From Saccharum officinarum (Eukaryota > Streptophyta > Magnoliopsida > Poales > Poaceae): 64,000 bases of DNA. The stretch spans positions 5,111,831 to 5,175,830 of the forward strand of contig CM036231.1 in the NCBI GenBank assembly GCA_020631735.1, given 5' to 3'. The notes beneath the pieces were generated by a model, which did not search any database, had not been told where the DNA came from, and worked only from the letters and a program-made list of their open reading frames with translations. A program made the translations under genes and the position numbers. Within the stretch, counting starts at the first letter, position 1, and every line of letters begins with the position of its first letter. Below, piece after piece: positions 9,736 to 19,800 of the stretch.

Positions 9736-11684
9736 TTTTTTACAAGACACACACCTCCCCCCGCGTCGCTCTCCGTACAGGGCGACACGGGGGGCGACTC
9801 TCCCTCCTCTGTAACCACAGCCGCCGGCGTGCTCCCCCTGGCCGCCGCCGCTGCTCCTCGGCTTGCGGCGGCGGCCAGCTGTGGCGCCCAAAAACGGCTG
9901 CCCACAACACCTTCCTCCCTCTCTCCTTCCTCTCTCTATCTCTCTCTCCCTCCCCTCCCCTCCCCTCCCCTCCCTTCCTCCTCTTCCTCCGACCTCGGCC
10001 ATGGAGCAAGGATGGCCGGCGGTGGGCCGAGGCTTCAGATCCGGGTACCCTAGGCCCGGATCCGGCAAGCCCTGCCCCGGATCTGGTGCGGTGGCCGGCG
10101 GGCGGTGGCGGCTGGCCCAGGCGCGCATGCCAGCGGCGGCCGGGTAGCCTCGGCACGGATCCGGCGCCCCCCGCCCTGGATCCGCCCCCTCCCGCGCCCC
10201 GAGCACGGGGCGCGGCTGCCGTGGCCGGCTGATGCTACGCTTGGCCGGGCCATGGACAGCTCGTGGTTGGTGCCCGCACAGACCCCCTCCCTACGCCCAG
10301 GGTGCGTCGCGCTCCGGGTGGCCGGGCCATGGCCGGCCTGCGGCCGCTGCTCGCCCGGCTGGCACACCACGCCCTGCGTGTGCGTCCGTGCACGGAAGGC
10401 GAGGTCCCGGTCGGCTAGTCTGGCCGGGCCAGGCTCCGGCGGCCGGATCTCTCCCCTGCGAGCGCGCCTGTGTGCGGACGACGATGTTCCGGCCGGCCTG
10501 TGTGCGCGCCTATGTGTGGCTGGCCTGGCGTCTCTGGATCTGGCCAGGCCCGGGCTCCGCCGGCCGGATCTGCTCCCCTGCGTGCGCGCTCCGTGCACGG
10601 ACCGTCGAACCTGGCCGGGTCCGGGGCGGCGGCGGGTCTGGCCCCGGTCCCTGGGGCCGGATCTGGCTCTGGGGGTGCTCGGTCCCCCACCTCAACGTCG
10701 GCCAGTGCCGGCTCCATCATGCTGGTGGCTGGCCGTGGCCGGGCTTCTTGCGGGCGGTCTGGCGCGCAGTTCGGGAGGTTGTTGCGGTCTTAAGGGTGGC
10801 CTGCTCCGGAGGATGTAAAGCAGCTGGGTGAAAACCTTGCCCGGATTGCCCGGGCTGGCGACGATGGCGCAACCTGCGCCATGTTCCTTCTTGGAGGTGT
10901 CGTCGAAGCTCCTGTTCGCTGGGGGCAGGCTGAGGTCGAGAGACCTACTCTGTGCTTCTTCCGGCGTTGTTGGCGTCTGCTGATGTCAAGGTCCTTCATG
11001 AAGGCTTCGTTGGAGCACTACCGCAGCCCATCTCCTGCCACCCGTCGGAGCCGCTCCTTCCTGCCTGTGCCTGTGGGTGCCTCATGCTCATCTTCGCAAT
11101 GGTTTGTCCAGCCTGCTTGGTGTCGCCGTCGTCGTTCCTCCGTAGTGGCTACCTGGTCGCTGGCGGATACGGTCGTTCTACTCCGCAGCGACTACCTGGT
11201 CGCTGCCGGATGTTCCTACTGCGCAGCGGCTACCTAGTCGTTGGCGCTCTACCCCGCAGCGGCTACCTGGTCGCTGGCGGTTTCCGTCGCCTCTACTTCG
11301 CAGCGACTACCTGGTCGCTGCCGGATGTTCCTACTGCGCATCGGCTACCTAGTCGTTGGCGCTCTACCCCGCAGCGGCTACCTGGTCGCTGGCGGTTTCC
11401 GTCGTCTCTACTTCGCAGCGACTACCTGGTTGCTTGCCACCACGGCTTGACTCACACTTGGTTGGCGACCATTGTGCGGATGTTTTTCTCTTAGGCAGGT
11501 ATAGTCGGTTGGTGTGTTGAGGTGGGGTTCCCCCCTCGTGTTTTCTTGCTGTTTGTTTGTGTCTTTAGGATTCCGCCAGTAATCCTAGGATTACTCGCGA
11601 GTCCTTTTGTATCGGTGCTCCGGCCTTTCTTTTGGCCTTTCCTCTTAATGAAATACGGGTAAAAGACCAGATCGCGAAAAAATA
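9736..11684 (+). mobile_element. GC-rich retroposon-like insertion (~1.95 kb), unclassified
   Basis: Base composition changes abruptly to very GC-rich at about 9745 and returns to AT-rich after about 11640. The 3' end reads TCTTAATGAAATACGGG... and finishes in a short A run, like grass LINE or retroposon tails. Open frames exist in several phases but none shows a recognisable domain, and overlapping long frames on both strands are expected from composition alone. It contains a tandem repeat at 11125-11440. It could be a captured host sequence or a non-autonomous retroposon. Confidence 0.4.
11125..11440. repeat. 115-bp tandem repeat (about 2.5 copies)
   Basis: Repeats of GGCTACCTGGTCGCTGGCGG-type sequence occur with a higher-order period of 115 bp (CTGCCGGA recurs at 11203 and 11318). 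Shorter sub-repeats built on CTACCTGGTCG lie inside each unit. Confidence 0.8.
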
Positions 11685-11764
11685 TGGAGTGAGTAGGCAA
11701 TATTTGTCAGCCTAGGTTGAAAAGCATCATCTCGTCGAACGTCGATCCAACTAGGCTCTGAGGC

Positions 11765-11885
11765 GGTGAGGCCTATGGGTGTAGTCGTTTCAGTAGTTCC
11801 CAAGTAGTGTGGGATGAGGTGAGGCTTTGTTGATTAGCGATTCAGTTGAATCAGATGAGTAATGAAATCTGATTTACTTAAAAAA
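11765..11885 (+). mobile_element. Short retroposon (121 bp) with A-tail and 12-bp TSD
   Basis: A perfect direct repeat AGGCTCTGAGGC flanks the segment at 11753-11764 and 11886-11897. The inserted part ends in GTAATGAAATCTGATTTACTT plus an A run, typical of L1-type LINE 3' ends. This is best read as a strongly 5'-truncated LINE, or a SINE, inserted by target-primed reverse transcription. Confidence 0.7.
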
Positions 11886-12224
11886 AGGCTCTGAGGCCGG
11901 CCAATTTTGGTCACAAGCCAAAGTGGAACTCATGAGGGAAGAAGCAGGAAATTGTCACAACTATCAAAAAAAATTTATAGGGCTAACAATAATTGTTTCA
12001 GTAGTACAGTACATGTTTCGAAAAAGTCATGAGTTGACAAGAAAATTCGCAGAGAGAGAAGGGAGACCGACAAGAAAAAAAACACACAGCAGAAAGGGAG
12101 ATTCAAGGGTTGTATTGTATTTTCAAAGTTTATACAATTGTTCTAGAAGTGCAAATAATTCTTTTCAAACCATTTATGGTATGAAAAGGAATATTATGGA
12201 GGTAGAAGGGAGATTAAATTCTTA

Positions 12225-12614
12225 GGGCCCATTTGGTGTGGCTTTCGTCACTCCAACTTCTAGAATACTGTACATCACTATTTGGCACTATAGCGCATGA
12301 AAAAATGGCTTCTGACTCCTTAAAAAGATGAATTGAGAAACATAGAGGCCTGGGAGCTGTAGTTTGGGGACTTCGGCCGACTCCGCGATAGTGCCGGATC
12401 CGGTCGAAGTCTCTCCAAACGGCTCTTAGTCTAAACTTTAGCGGGGGTGTTTGAATCCTCCAGCTAATAGACTCAGCTAAACTTTAGCTGGCTTTAGCTA
12501 GGTTCAAACAGCTAAACTCAGCTCAACTTTATATGGTCTTTTAGTTGGGCTGTTTGGATCCTTAGCAGCTAAATTTAGCCGGCTAAAGTTTAGTTGGTGG
12601 ATCCTAACAGACCC
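12225..12614. mobile_element. Two adjacent MITE-like segments
   Basis: 12225-12425 starts GGCCCATTTGG and ends CCAAACGGCTC with TTA on each side. Next to it, about 12443-12614 starts GGGGTGTTTGAATCC and ends GGATCCTAACAGACCC, again inverted ends. Both look like short Tourist-type elements; boundaries of the second are approximate. Confidence 0.45.
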
Positions 12615-13000
12615 TAAGTCTTTTTCTCTATTGATTTACATAATCGGCAACTCTTCTATCCCTTTTTTAAATAATAATTTATAGACAAAGGCAATACTAT
12701 TGTATAATCATTACTGATGGTTATCTATTAGGACAAATCATTAAGCATATAGTATATATTAACTAATTCCACGTGTCTTCTATGTGCACATAGCAGATTT
12801 TCTCATGGTAGGTAAAAGTTAAAACTAGTAGCACGGAATGAAGAAAATAAATAAAGACATTGAAAAACAAAATGCGGCATCCGTCCCAGCATCTCCCGAA
12901 TAACCTCCGATACCCAGAATGTCCCCGTTTTGATGCGCTCCCGATCTCAGCATCCAACGGCCCAGATTCAATCAACGCCCCCTCCCACACCTCTCCGCCA

Positions 13001-13010
13001 TTAAATACCT
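13001..13010 (+). promoter_or_regulatory. Probable TATA region of the 13166 gene
   Basis: TTAAATACCT lies 156-165 bp before the ATG and is followed by a pyrimidine-rich stretch and a purine-rich leader, as common in grass promoters. A start site around 13035 is inferred. Confidence 0.4.
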
Positions 13011-13165
13011 CACCATCCCCTCCCTCTCGCCACTCCACTGACCAAACCCAGCCAGACAGACAGAGCAGACAAGTGTCCAAAGCAACCGACCGAGAGAGAG
13101 TACGGGAAGCCGGGAAGCCGAGACCGGACCGAGAGAAGCGCAGACCTCGCCGGTGAGATCGATCG

Positions 13166-13861
13166 ATGGACCTCCTAGAGCACCCCTTGGAGGCCGTCGC
13201 GTTCCGCCTCTACTCCCTCCCGATCCCGGAGGCGGCCTCCGCGGCCACAGGCGCCGCCGCGTGGACCTGCCTCGCCGCGGTCCTGGCCGCCGCCGCCGCC
13301 GCGGGCCTCTGGCACCTGCGCTCGTCCACGCCCGCCGCCGCTGTTGCCGTCTCCACGAAGCCTTTGGAGCTGGATCCGTCTCGCGCGGCAGAGGTGTCGT
13401 CGCCGGAGCCGCCGTCGAGGCCGTCGCAGCGTTCGCCGCCGGAGCCGGCCGCGGCGTCGACGGTGCCGTCGCCCAAGGAGAGGTACACGGCGTACTACCG
13501 CGACGCCAGCTGCGTCGGGTGCTGCGACGTGGGCAGGGACGAAGACGGTGACGAAAACGAGGAGGAGGATGGCGACGTTGCGGAGGAACACGAGGACGGC
13601 GGTGACCGCGACGTGTTCGTTTCGGATGGGGCGGATCCTTTCGGGTGGGGGGAGGTTGTGAGGTTGCTGCCTCCGCCTCTCAGCACGACGGCTGCGGCGG
13701 AGATGGGGCGGCGGTACCGGAGGAGCCCGACGGCGGCGCTCAGCGGCGGCAGCGTGGTGCAGCTGTGGGACCAGGGCGCCGTGGCCGGCGGCGGCTTGAC
13801 GCCGACGGCGAGCCCGCGGCGGAGGGGCCGAGTCGTCGTCGGCGCCGTCTCGGCATTCTGA
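13166..13861 (+). CDS. Plant-specific hypothetical protein with N-terminal membrane anchor
   Basis: This is an intronless frame of 231 residues. It begins MDLLEHPLEAVAFRLYSLP, then an Ala-rich hydrophobic segment at about residues 24-49 likely spans a membrane. A Pro/Ser-rich linker (about 75-100) leads to a short conserved-looking block (ERYTAYYRDASCVGCCDVG), a very acidic stretch (about 122-150, mostly Asp/Glu), and a C-terminal half with DPFGWGEVVRLLPPP and GGSVVQLWDQG. I recall the N-terminal and GGSVVQLWDQG blocks from uncharacterised plant proteins but know no function. Codon use is strongly G/C-ending, normal for grass genes. The leader includes a plausible TATA near 13001. The opposite-strand frame over the same bases is a composition shadow. 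Confidence 0.75.
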   Translation: MDLLEHPLEAVAFRLYSLPIPEAASAATGAAAWTCLAAVLAAAAAAGLWHLRSSTPAAAVAVSTKPLELDPSRAAEVSSPEPPSRPSQRSPPEPAAASTVPSPKERYTAYYRDASCVGCCDVGRDEDGDENEEEDGDVAEEHEDGGDRDVFVSDGADPFGWGEVVRLLPPPLSTTAAAEMGRRYRRSPTAALSGGSVVQLWDQGAVAGGGLTPTASPRRRGRVVVGAVSAF

Positions 13862-13929
13862 TTTTTTTCTGAACATCCATAGTCCAGACGAGCAATAAAA
13901 TTGGCACTTGTGGTTGGGGGAAAAAGATA

Positions 13930-14171
13930 GGCCCAGTTTGTTCCCCAAGAATTTTGTAAAAAATTTCACATTTTCCGTCACATCGAATCTTTGGACGCAT
14001 GTATGAAGCATTAAATATAAATAAAAAATAAAACTAATTACACAGTTTAGACGAAATTCACGAGACGAATCTTTTAAGCCTAATTAGACTATAATTGGAC
14101 ACTAATTGCCAAATAACAACGAAAATGCTACAGTGTTCATTTTGCCAAATTTTTTTTATCTAAACAGGCCC
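13930..14171 (+). mobile_element. Tourist-like MITE
   Basis: A 242-bp element starts GGCCCAGTTTG and ends AAACAGGCCC with ATA duplicated on both sides (13927-13929, 14172-14174). It lies about 70 bp past the stop codon of the 13166 gene, so it may be in its 3' end region. It has the same core as the 6743 copy. Confidence 0.8.
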
Positions 14172-14174
14172 ATA

Positions 14175-15070
14175 GAGATAAGATTCTGCAGTTGTTCACT
14201 GCTCCAGCTAGTCCTGTACTGTACAAACATGTAAATATGATGATTCCGCATTCTCGATCACATTTACGTGCATGCTAATTGCTAATATGCTAGTATGCTC
14301 TCTCGTCTCGATCGATCGATCATTTTCTGGCACCTTCAAACGGTGGCTGGATCAAGGCCTGGTGTAGTGACGGGGTAGAGCGGCATTGCGGCAACGTTCG
14401 TTCCCATGATGAGCACAGCCACAGGCCACAGCGAGACGGACAAGATCCCCATCAGGAATAGCTTTCACGCGCCTCAATGTGCTTCACCCTCACCAACCTT
14501 TGCGTGCTTCCAGAAGCCTTCCTCCTGCGCATTCATAAACTACTACTGGCACTGGCAGCTTGTCTCTGCCACGAAGTGCCCACATGTCCCGTCCGATTGA
14601 CCGGAGATGTGAGCTCGGTACACCTGTACTCGAGCCACGAGTCGCCGATTGACTGACAGTGTCCGTCGATCGCGATGGATCGTCGTCGTGCGTTTGTTGC
14701 TGTTGTTCCAAGTTAGGAGTAGTAGTACCAACCGCGCACGGTGCTGCTGGTAAATTTGGTGCCATGGCTGTCTCCTAGGTAATTTGCTTTTTCCAGTGCC
14801 ATGGCGGTGGCGGGACAAGACATGCATGCTCGGCGGAAACGAGCCGCCAGGAACTGAGACGCTTGTCTGGTCACTTGCATTGGTCAGTCAGCCCCATGCG
14901 GCCATGCTTCATGTGTTGGGAGCTGAACGAATTCGGTTTCGGGGCTGTTTCGTCCTTCGTGACGCTGCCGATGATCAACATGAGGGCCGCATGCATTTGT
15001 GGTTGTCAGGCCAAATAATCTTCTCCCCCCTAGATCCCTAGTACGAGTAGGGAGGCACCCGGCGTGAGAG
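14175..15070. other. Spacer between two inverted MITEs
   Basis: About 900 bases without a gene I can support. Open frames here lack recognisable motifs. Confidence 0.5.
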
Positions 15071-15073
15071 ATA

Positions 15074-15316
15074 GGCCCAGTTCAGTTCCAAATTTGTTGG
15101 TAAAATGGGCACCGTAGCATTTTCGTTGTTATTTGACAAATAGTGTCCAATCATAGTCTAATTAGACTTAAAAGATTCGTCTCGTGGATTTCGTCTAAAC
15201 TGTGTAATTAGTTTTATTTTTTATTTATATTTAATGTTTTATGCATGCGTCTAAAGATTCGATGTGACGGGAAATGTGAAAATTTTTGCAAAATTCTTGG
15301 GGAACTAAACTGGACC
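15074..15316 (-). mobile_element. Tourist-like MITE, inverted copy
   Basis: This element is the same family as 13930-14171 in the opposite orientation. It starts GGCCCAGTTCAG and ends CTAAACTGGACC with ATA on both sides (15071-15073, 15317-15319). Confidence 0.8.
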
Positions 15317-15319
15317 ATA

Positions 15320-16329
15320 GTATGCCAGGAAACCCAGACGGGCCCTTGATCCCTTTTTGTGGCCGGCGGCGTCTTTGCTAGAGGAGGCTGCAACGACATC
15401 GTCACATCGAGTAGATTGTTCCCTTGGCTTCACTCATCCACGCACTCATCCTGCTCTGGCGGTCCGGCCCGTGACCGTACGTGCGCAGCAGTACCAGACT
15501 GTAGACGCACACTCTGGACGTACTACTGGCACGGGCGGCACAAAAGTTGTTGGCCACTACTATTGGCTATTGCAGTGGTGTTTGGGTGGCGGTGGATGGT
15601 CCTGTGCCGCAGTACGTGTTCTTAGCTCTAGCTCTCGTACGGCCATACGTGCCTCGTGGTGGGGCAGGTCGGTCGGTCGGTCTTCGCCGGTAGTACCTTC
15701 TTGTCGTCTCAGCTGCACACTGTAGTGCGCGGTTAAAGTATTAGAGACAACGTCACCGTCGTACCAGTATACTCTATTTGCATCGAGAAAAATATGTAAT
15801 CGATCTCACGGTCACGGTTACAATCTGTCGTCGGGGGGAGACGAGAGCTGGCGTTTGCCGGGGCCTCCCCGAAGGGCCTCGGCGGTTTGGCGGCGTATGG
15901 CCTTGTCCGCACGGTCGGCGCGCGTCAGGCTCAGGCACCACCGCGCCGCGGTGGCCGTTGTGGTGTGGACGCGCGGTCGCGGTCCGTGCAACGCACACGG
16001 AGCCAATCTCTTTCTCGCTCGTCTTCCGATCCGGCGCGGGCGGGGCTAGCAGCGGCAGCTGGCCCCGTCCACCGTCGTCCCTCGCGTCCTGGGCGATCGA
16101 GCAGGATGGTATGGTGGACCTGGAGCTGGACGGCTGAATTCTGGAGGACATATGGAGTAGTAGATCAGGAGCGCAGGGCCCTTGCGCAGGATGACATTCC
16201 GTGCGGCGGTGGTTTTACTCGACCGATGCTGCGTGTGGCGTGGGTGTGCCGATGTGGGCTGCAAACCACCTTGAGCGTCAGTGAGGCACGCCACCCAGAA
16301 TATATGTGTAACAAAGCGCCGATAGCCAG
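15320..16329. other. Intergenic spacer
   Basis: No gene is supported. The part 15800-16130 is GC-rich with overlapping open frames on both strands but without motifs, so I regard it as non-coding or a decayed fragment. Confidence 0.4.
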
Positions 16330-16441
16330 CCTGTTCGTTTCGCTGGTTTATTATGGCTAAAAGTACTGTTCGCTGGTTTATTGTGAGAGAAAAACACTGT
16401 TGGATGGCTGCTGATTCCGCTGATAAGCTCAAACGAACAAG
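16330..16441. mobile_element. Short MITE (CCTGTTCGTTT ends)
   Basis: Inverted ends CCTGTTCGTTT and AAACGAACAAG bracket about 110 bp with internal AGAGAAAAACACTGTT. The same family occurs near 27070 and 29450. Confidence 0.6.
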
Positions 16442-16817
16442 ACAGTTGTTTGCATAGCTCCTTGTACTTCTAGTCACAAAAAACAAAAAAGCTCCTTGTA
16501 CTTCTGGCCTCGGAACAGCAGCCTAAGGTTGCAAAGGACCAAACATTGGGAGCAATATGATGCAATTGTTTCTGAGTACACACAGAACGAAAGATGTTTA
16601 TTCGCTGATTTCGCCCTGCACACAGAACGAAATGTGTTTATTCGCCCAGATGAAGCACTGTTCTCTGCCAGTAACAGGGGTTCATCAATGAACAAACCCT
16701 CCCTCAACAAGGTAGTCCGAAGCCACACGGACTACAAGTAAACAAAGCTGTAGTTGAAGTTACAGGTTATAAACTACAAAATTGACTGTTGTAAGAATCC
16801 GTGTTCCCCAAGATGAC

Positions 16818-16861
16818 TGTCTCTTCAGTGTGGTAGATAGATGATTGTCTCTTCAGTGTGG
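16818..16861. repeat. 28-bp tandem duplication over the ferredoxin stop codon
   Basis: GTCTCTTCAGTGTGGT occurs at 16819 and again at 16847. The duplicated unit covers the final codons and stop on the minus strand and places a second copy in the 3'UTR. Confidence 0.75.
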
Positions 16862-19800
16862 TTTCGGTACATAGCCATCTACTGCAAAGTTTCTTGTGGC
16901 CACAGGTAATGCCAGCCGCATACCATCAAGTTCAGGCTTCGCGATCACTTGGCAGCCAAGGCGTGATCTGAATGCAGTTCGAACAAGTCAGATTAGAGCG
17001 ATAAAACTATGGCAACCCACCCGGCCACCTCTAATAGTACTTTGGGTGGGGTCAGCATGAATTTCTTAATGGCTGTGATTCATCTAATGCATTATTTCAT
17101 TGTATATATGAATTAATAAAAAGCATTCTGAGCCATCTGAACACAACGAGAGGATGCTAGACGAGGGACCTTGGGAAGAAGGAGAAGATGCCGACGACAT
17201 GTGGCTAAAGATGGCAACATGTGTCCGGAAGGTGGCTTCGGAAGTGTTTGGCGTGAGTAGGGGAGGCAAACGGGAAGCGAAAGACACATGGTGGTGGAAT
17301 GACGAGGTGCAAAGGGCTATTAGGGAGAAGAAGGAGTGTTTCAAGCGTCTCCACCATGACAAGAGTGTAGCCAACATCGAGGGCTATAAAATAGCGAAGA
17401 GGGTTGCAAAGCGAGCTGTGAGTGTAGCAAAAGGTCAGGCGTATGATGGCCTTTATCAGCGGCTAGGCACGAAGGAAGGGGAGAAGGACATTTATAGGAT
17501 GGCTAGAATCCGCGAGAGGAAGACAAGGGACATCAACCAAATAAAATGCATCAAGGATGGGACAGATCGACTTCTGGTGAAGGATGAGGAGATCAAGGAC
17601 AGATGGAGAGAGTATTTCGACAAGCTGTTTAATGGGGAGAATGAGGGTCCTGCCCTTGAGTTGGACGACTCATTTGACGATACCAACAGACGCTTTGTGA
17701 GGAGAATTCAGGAGGCAGAGATCGGAGAGGCTTTGAAGAGGATGAAGGGAGGTAAAGCGATGGGCCCTGATGGTATCCCCATTGAGGTGTGGAGATACCT
17801 AGGCGCCAGAGCGATAGTATGGTTAACTAAGCTTTTTAACCTTATTTTTCGGTCAAACAAGATGCCTGAAGAATGGAGAAGAAGTATATTAGTACCTATC
17901 TTCAAGAACAAGGGAGATGTTCAAAGTTGTACTAAGTACCGTGGGATTAAGTTGATGAGTCATACGATGAAGCTCTGGGAGAGGGTTATCGAGCATCGCC
18001 TAAGGAGAGTGACACATGCGACCCAAAATCAGTTTGGGTTCATGCCTGGTAGGTCGACCATGGAGGCGATTTTCTTATTACGACAATTGATGGAGAGATA
18101 TAGGGAGCAGAAGAAGGACTTGCACATGGTCTTTATTGACCTCGAGAAGGCATATGACAAAGTACCGAGAAATGTCATGTGGTGGGCCTTGGAAAAGCAC
18201 AAAGTCCCAACTAAGTACGTTACCCTCATCAAGGATATGTACAGGGATGTGGTGACGTTTGTCCGAACATGTGATGGCGACACCAGTGACTTTCCAATTA
18301 AAATAGAACTGCATCAGGGGTCAGCTTTGAGCCCTTATTTATTTGCTTTGGTGATGGATGAGGTCACAAGGGACATACAAGGTGATATCCCTTGGTGTAT
18401 GCTCTTTGCTGATGATGTGGTGCTAGTTGACGACAGTAGGGCAGGAGTTAATAGGAAGTTAGAACTATGGAGGCACACGTTAGAGTCGAAAGGGTTCAGA
18501 CTTAGTAGGACTAAGACCGAGTATATGAGGTGCGATTTCAGCGCGACTAGGCACGAGGAGAGAGACGTTAGCCTCGATGGGAAAGTGGTGGCCAAGAAGG
18601 ATACTTTTCGGTATTTAGGGTCGATGCTACCAAAGGATGAAGACATTGATGAAGATGTTAGGCATAGAATTTCAGCCGGCTGGTTGAAATGGCGTCAAGC
18701 TTCTGGCGTTCTCTGTGACAAAAGGGTGCCTCAGAAGCTGAAAGGTAAGTTCTATAGGACGGCGATTCGTCCGGCGATGTTATATGGTGCTGAGTGTTGG
18801 CCTACAAAAAGGTGACATGTCCAGCAATTGAGTGTAGCGGAGATGCGTATGTTGCGTTGGTGTTGTGGGCACACAAGGAGGGATAGAGTACGGAACGACG
18901 ATATTCGGGATAGGGTTGGGGTGGCACCAATTGAGGAGAAATTGATTCAACATCGGTTGAGATGGTTTGGACATGTCCAACGGAGGCCTCCTGAGGCGCC
19001 AGTGCGTAGTGGAGTTCTAAAGCGGGCCGATAATGTAAAGAGCGGTAGAGGTCGACCTAAATTAACTTGGGACGAGTCCGTTAAGAGAGATCTTAAGGAG
19101 TGGAATATCCCCAAGGATTTAGCTATGGACAGGAGCGCTTGGAGATTAGCAATCAACGTGCCTGAACCGTGACATCTTTTGTCTTGTGCCCTTTATGTCC
19201 CTTTATGTGTCTCCCTGTTTCTCGTCTCTTTTGGGTTTCATCTCTAGCCTACCCCAACTTGCTTGGGACAAAAGGCTATGTTGTTGTTGTTGTTGTTGTT
19301 GTCATAGTTTCGATTGTTTGTGAACATACTCCCCCCGTTCCAAATTATAAGTCGCTCTGACTTTTTTGGTTCATCCATTTTGTTTTGTATCTAGACATGT
19401 TATTATCTAGATGCATAACAAAATGAATATACCAAAAAAGTCAAAGCGACTTATAATTTGGAACGGAGGGAGTACTTATTATGCCTATTGCCTAGGTGCT
19501 ACTATAACAGCAGTTAGTTCATGCAGGCTACAAACTGAGTCAGAAACTTTCAAGACTAGTATTAAAACTGGATCTTGTCTAAGGCCCACCATTTCTGTTA
19601 CCTCAACAGTCAACACCCATAGGCATCAAATTTAGAACAGATTCTAACAATTACTCCCAGAAACTTGAATGTTGAAATGTTTGTCTCCGTTATACAGAGA
19701 TAGCAAAATTCAGGAGACAATATAATAAGAGAAGTTACTCTGTTAGGAGGATCTTGACTTACGTTTCTGTGAGCCCAAATGCAAGGTCAAGCATATCATT

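Larger units (their letters stand above)
9495..11698. mobile_element. Stowaway-like MITE split by a GC-rich insertion
   Basis: An AT-rich element starts near 9497 with a TCTGCTTCGTCCCAAAACAA end, related to the CTCCCTCCGTCCCAAAA type, and runs to about 9735. A degraded partner end (ATATGGAGTGAGTA) appears at about 11684-11697, right after the GC-rich block. I infer one MITE interrupted by the insertion; the degraded right end makes this tentative. Confidence 0.4.

Noticed and set aside
9724..10831. Several long overlapping open frames on both strands in the GC-rich block
   Set aside because: High GC makes stop codons rare; no frame shows a domain, an intron structure or a plausible start, and the frames exclude each other.
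13175..14011. Minus-strand frame of 278 codons opposite the 13166 gene
   Set aside because: Arg-rich, compositional shadow; it runs into a downstream MITE, while the plus-strand frame has a leader, an ATG context and a natural domain order.
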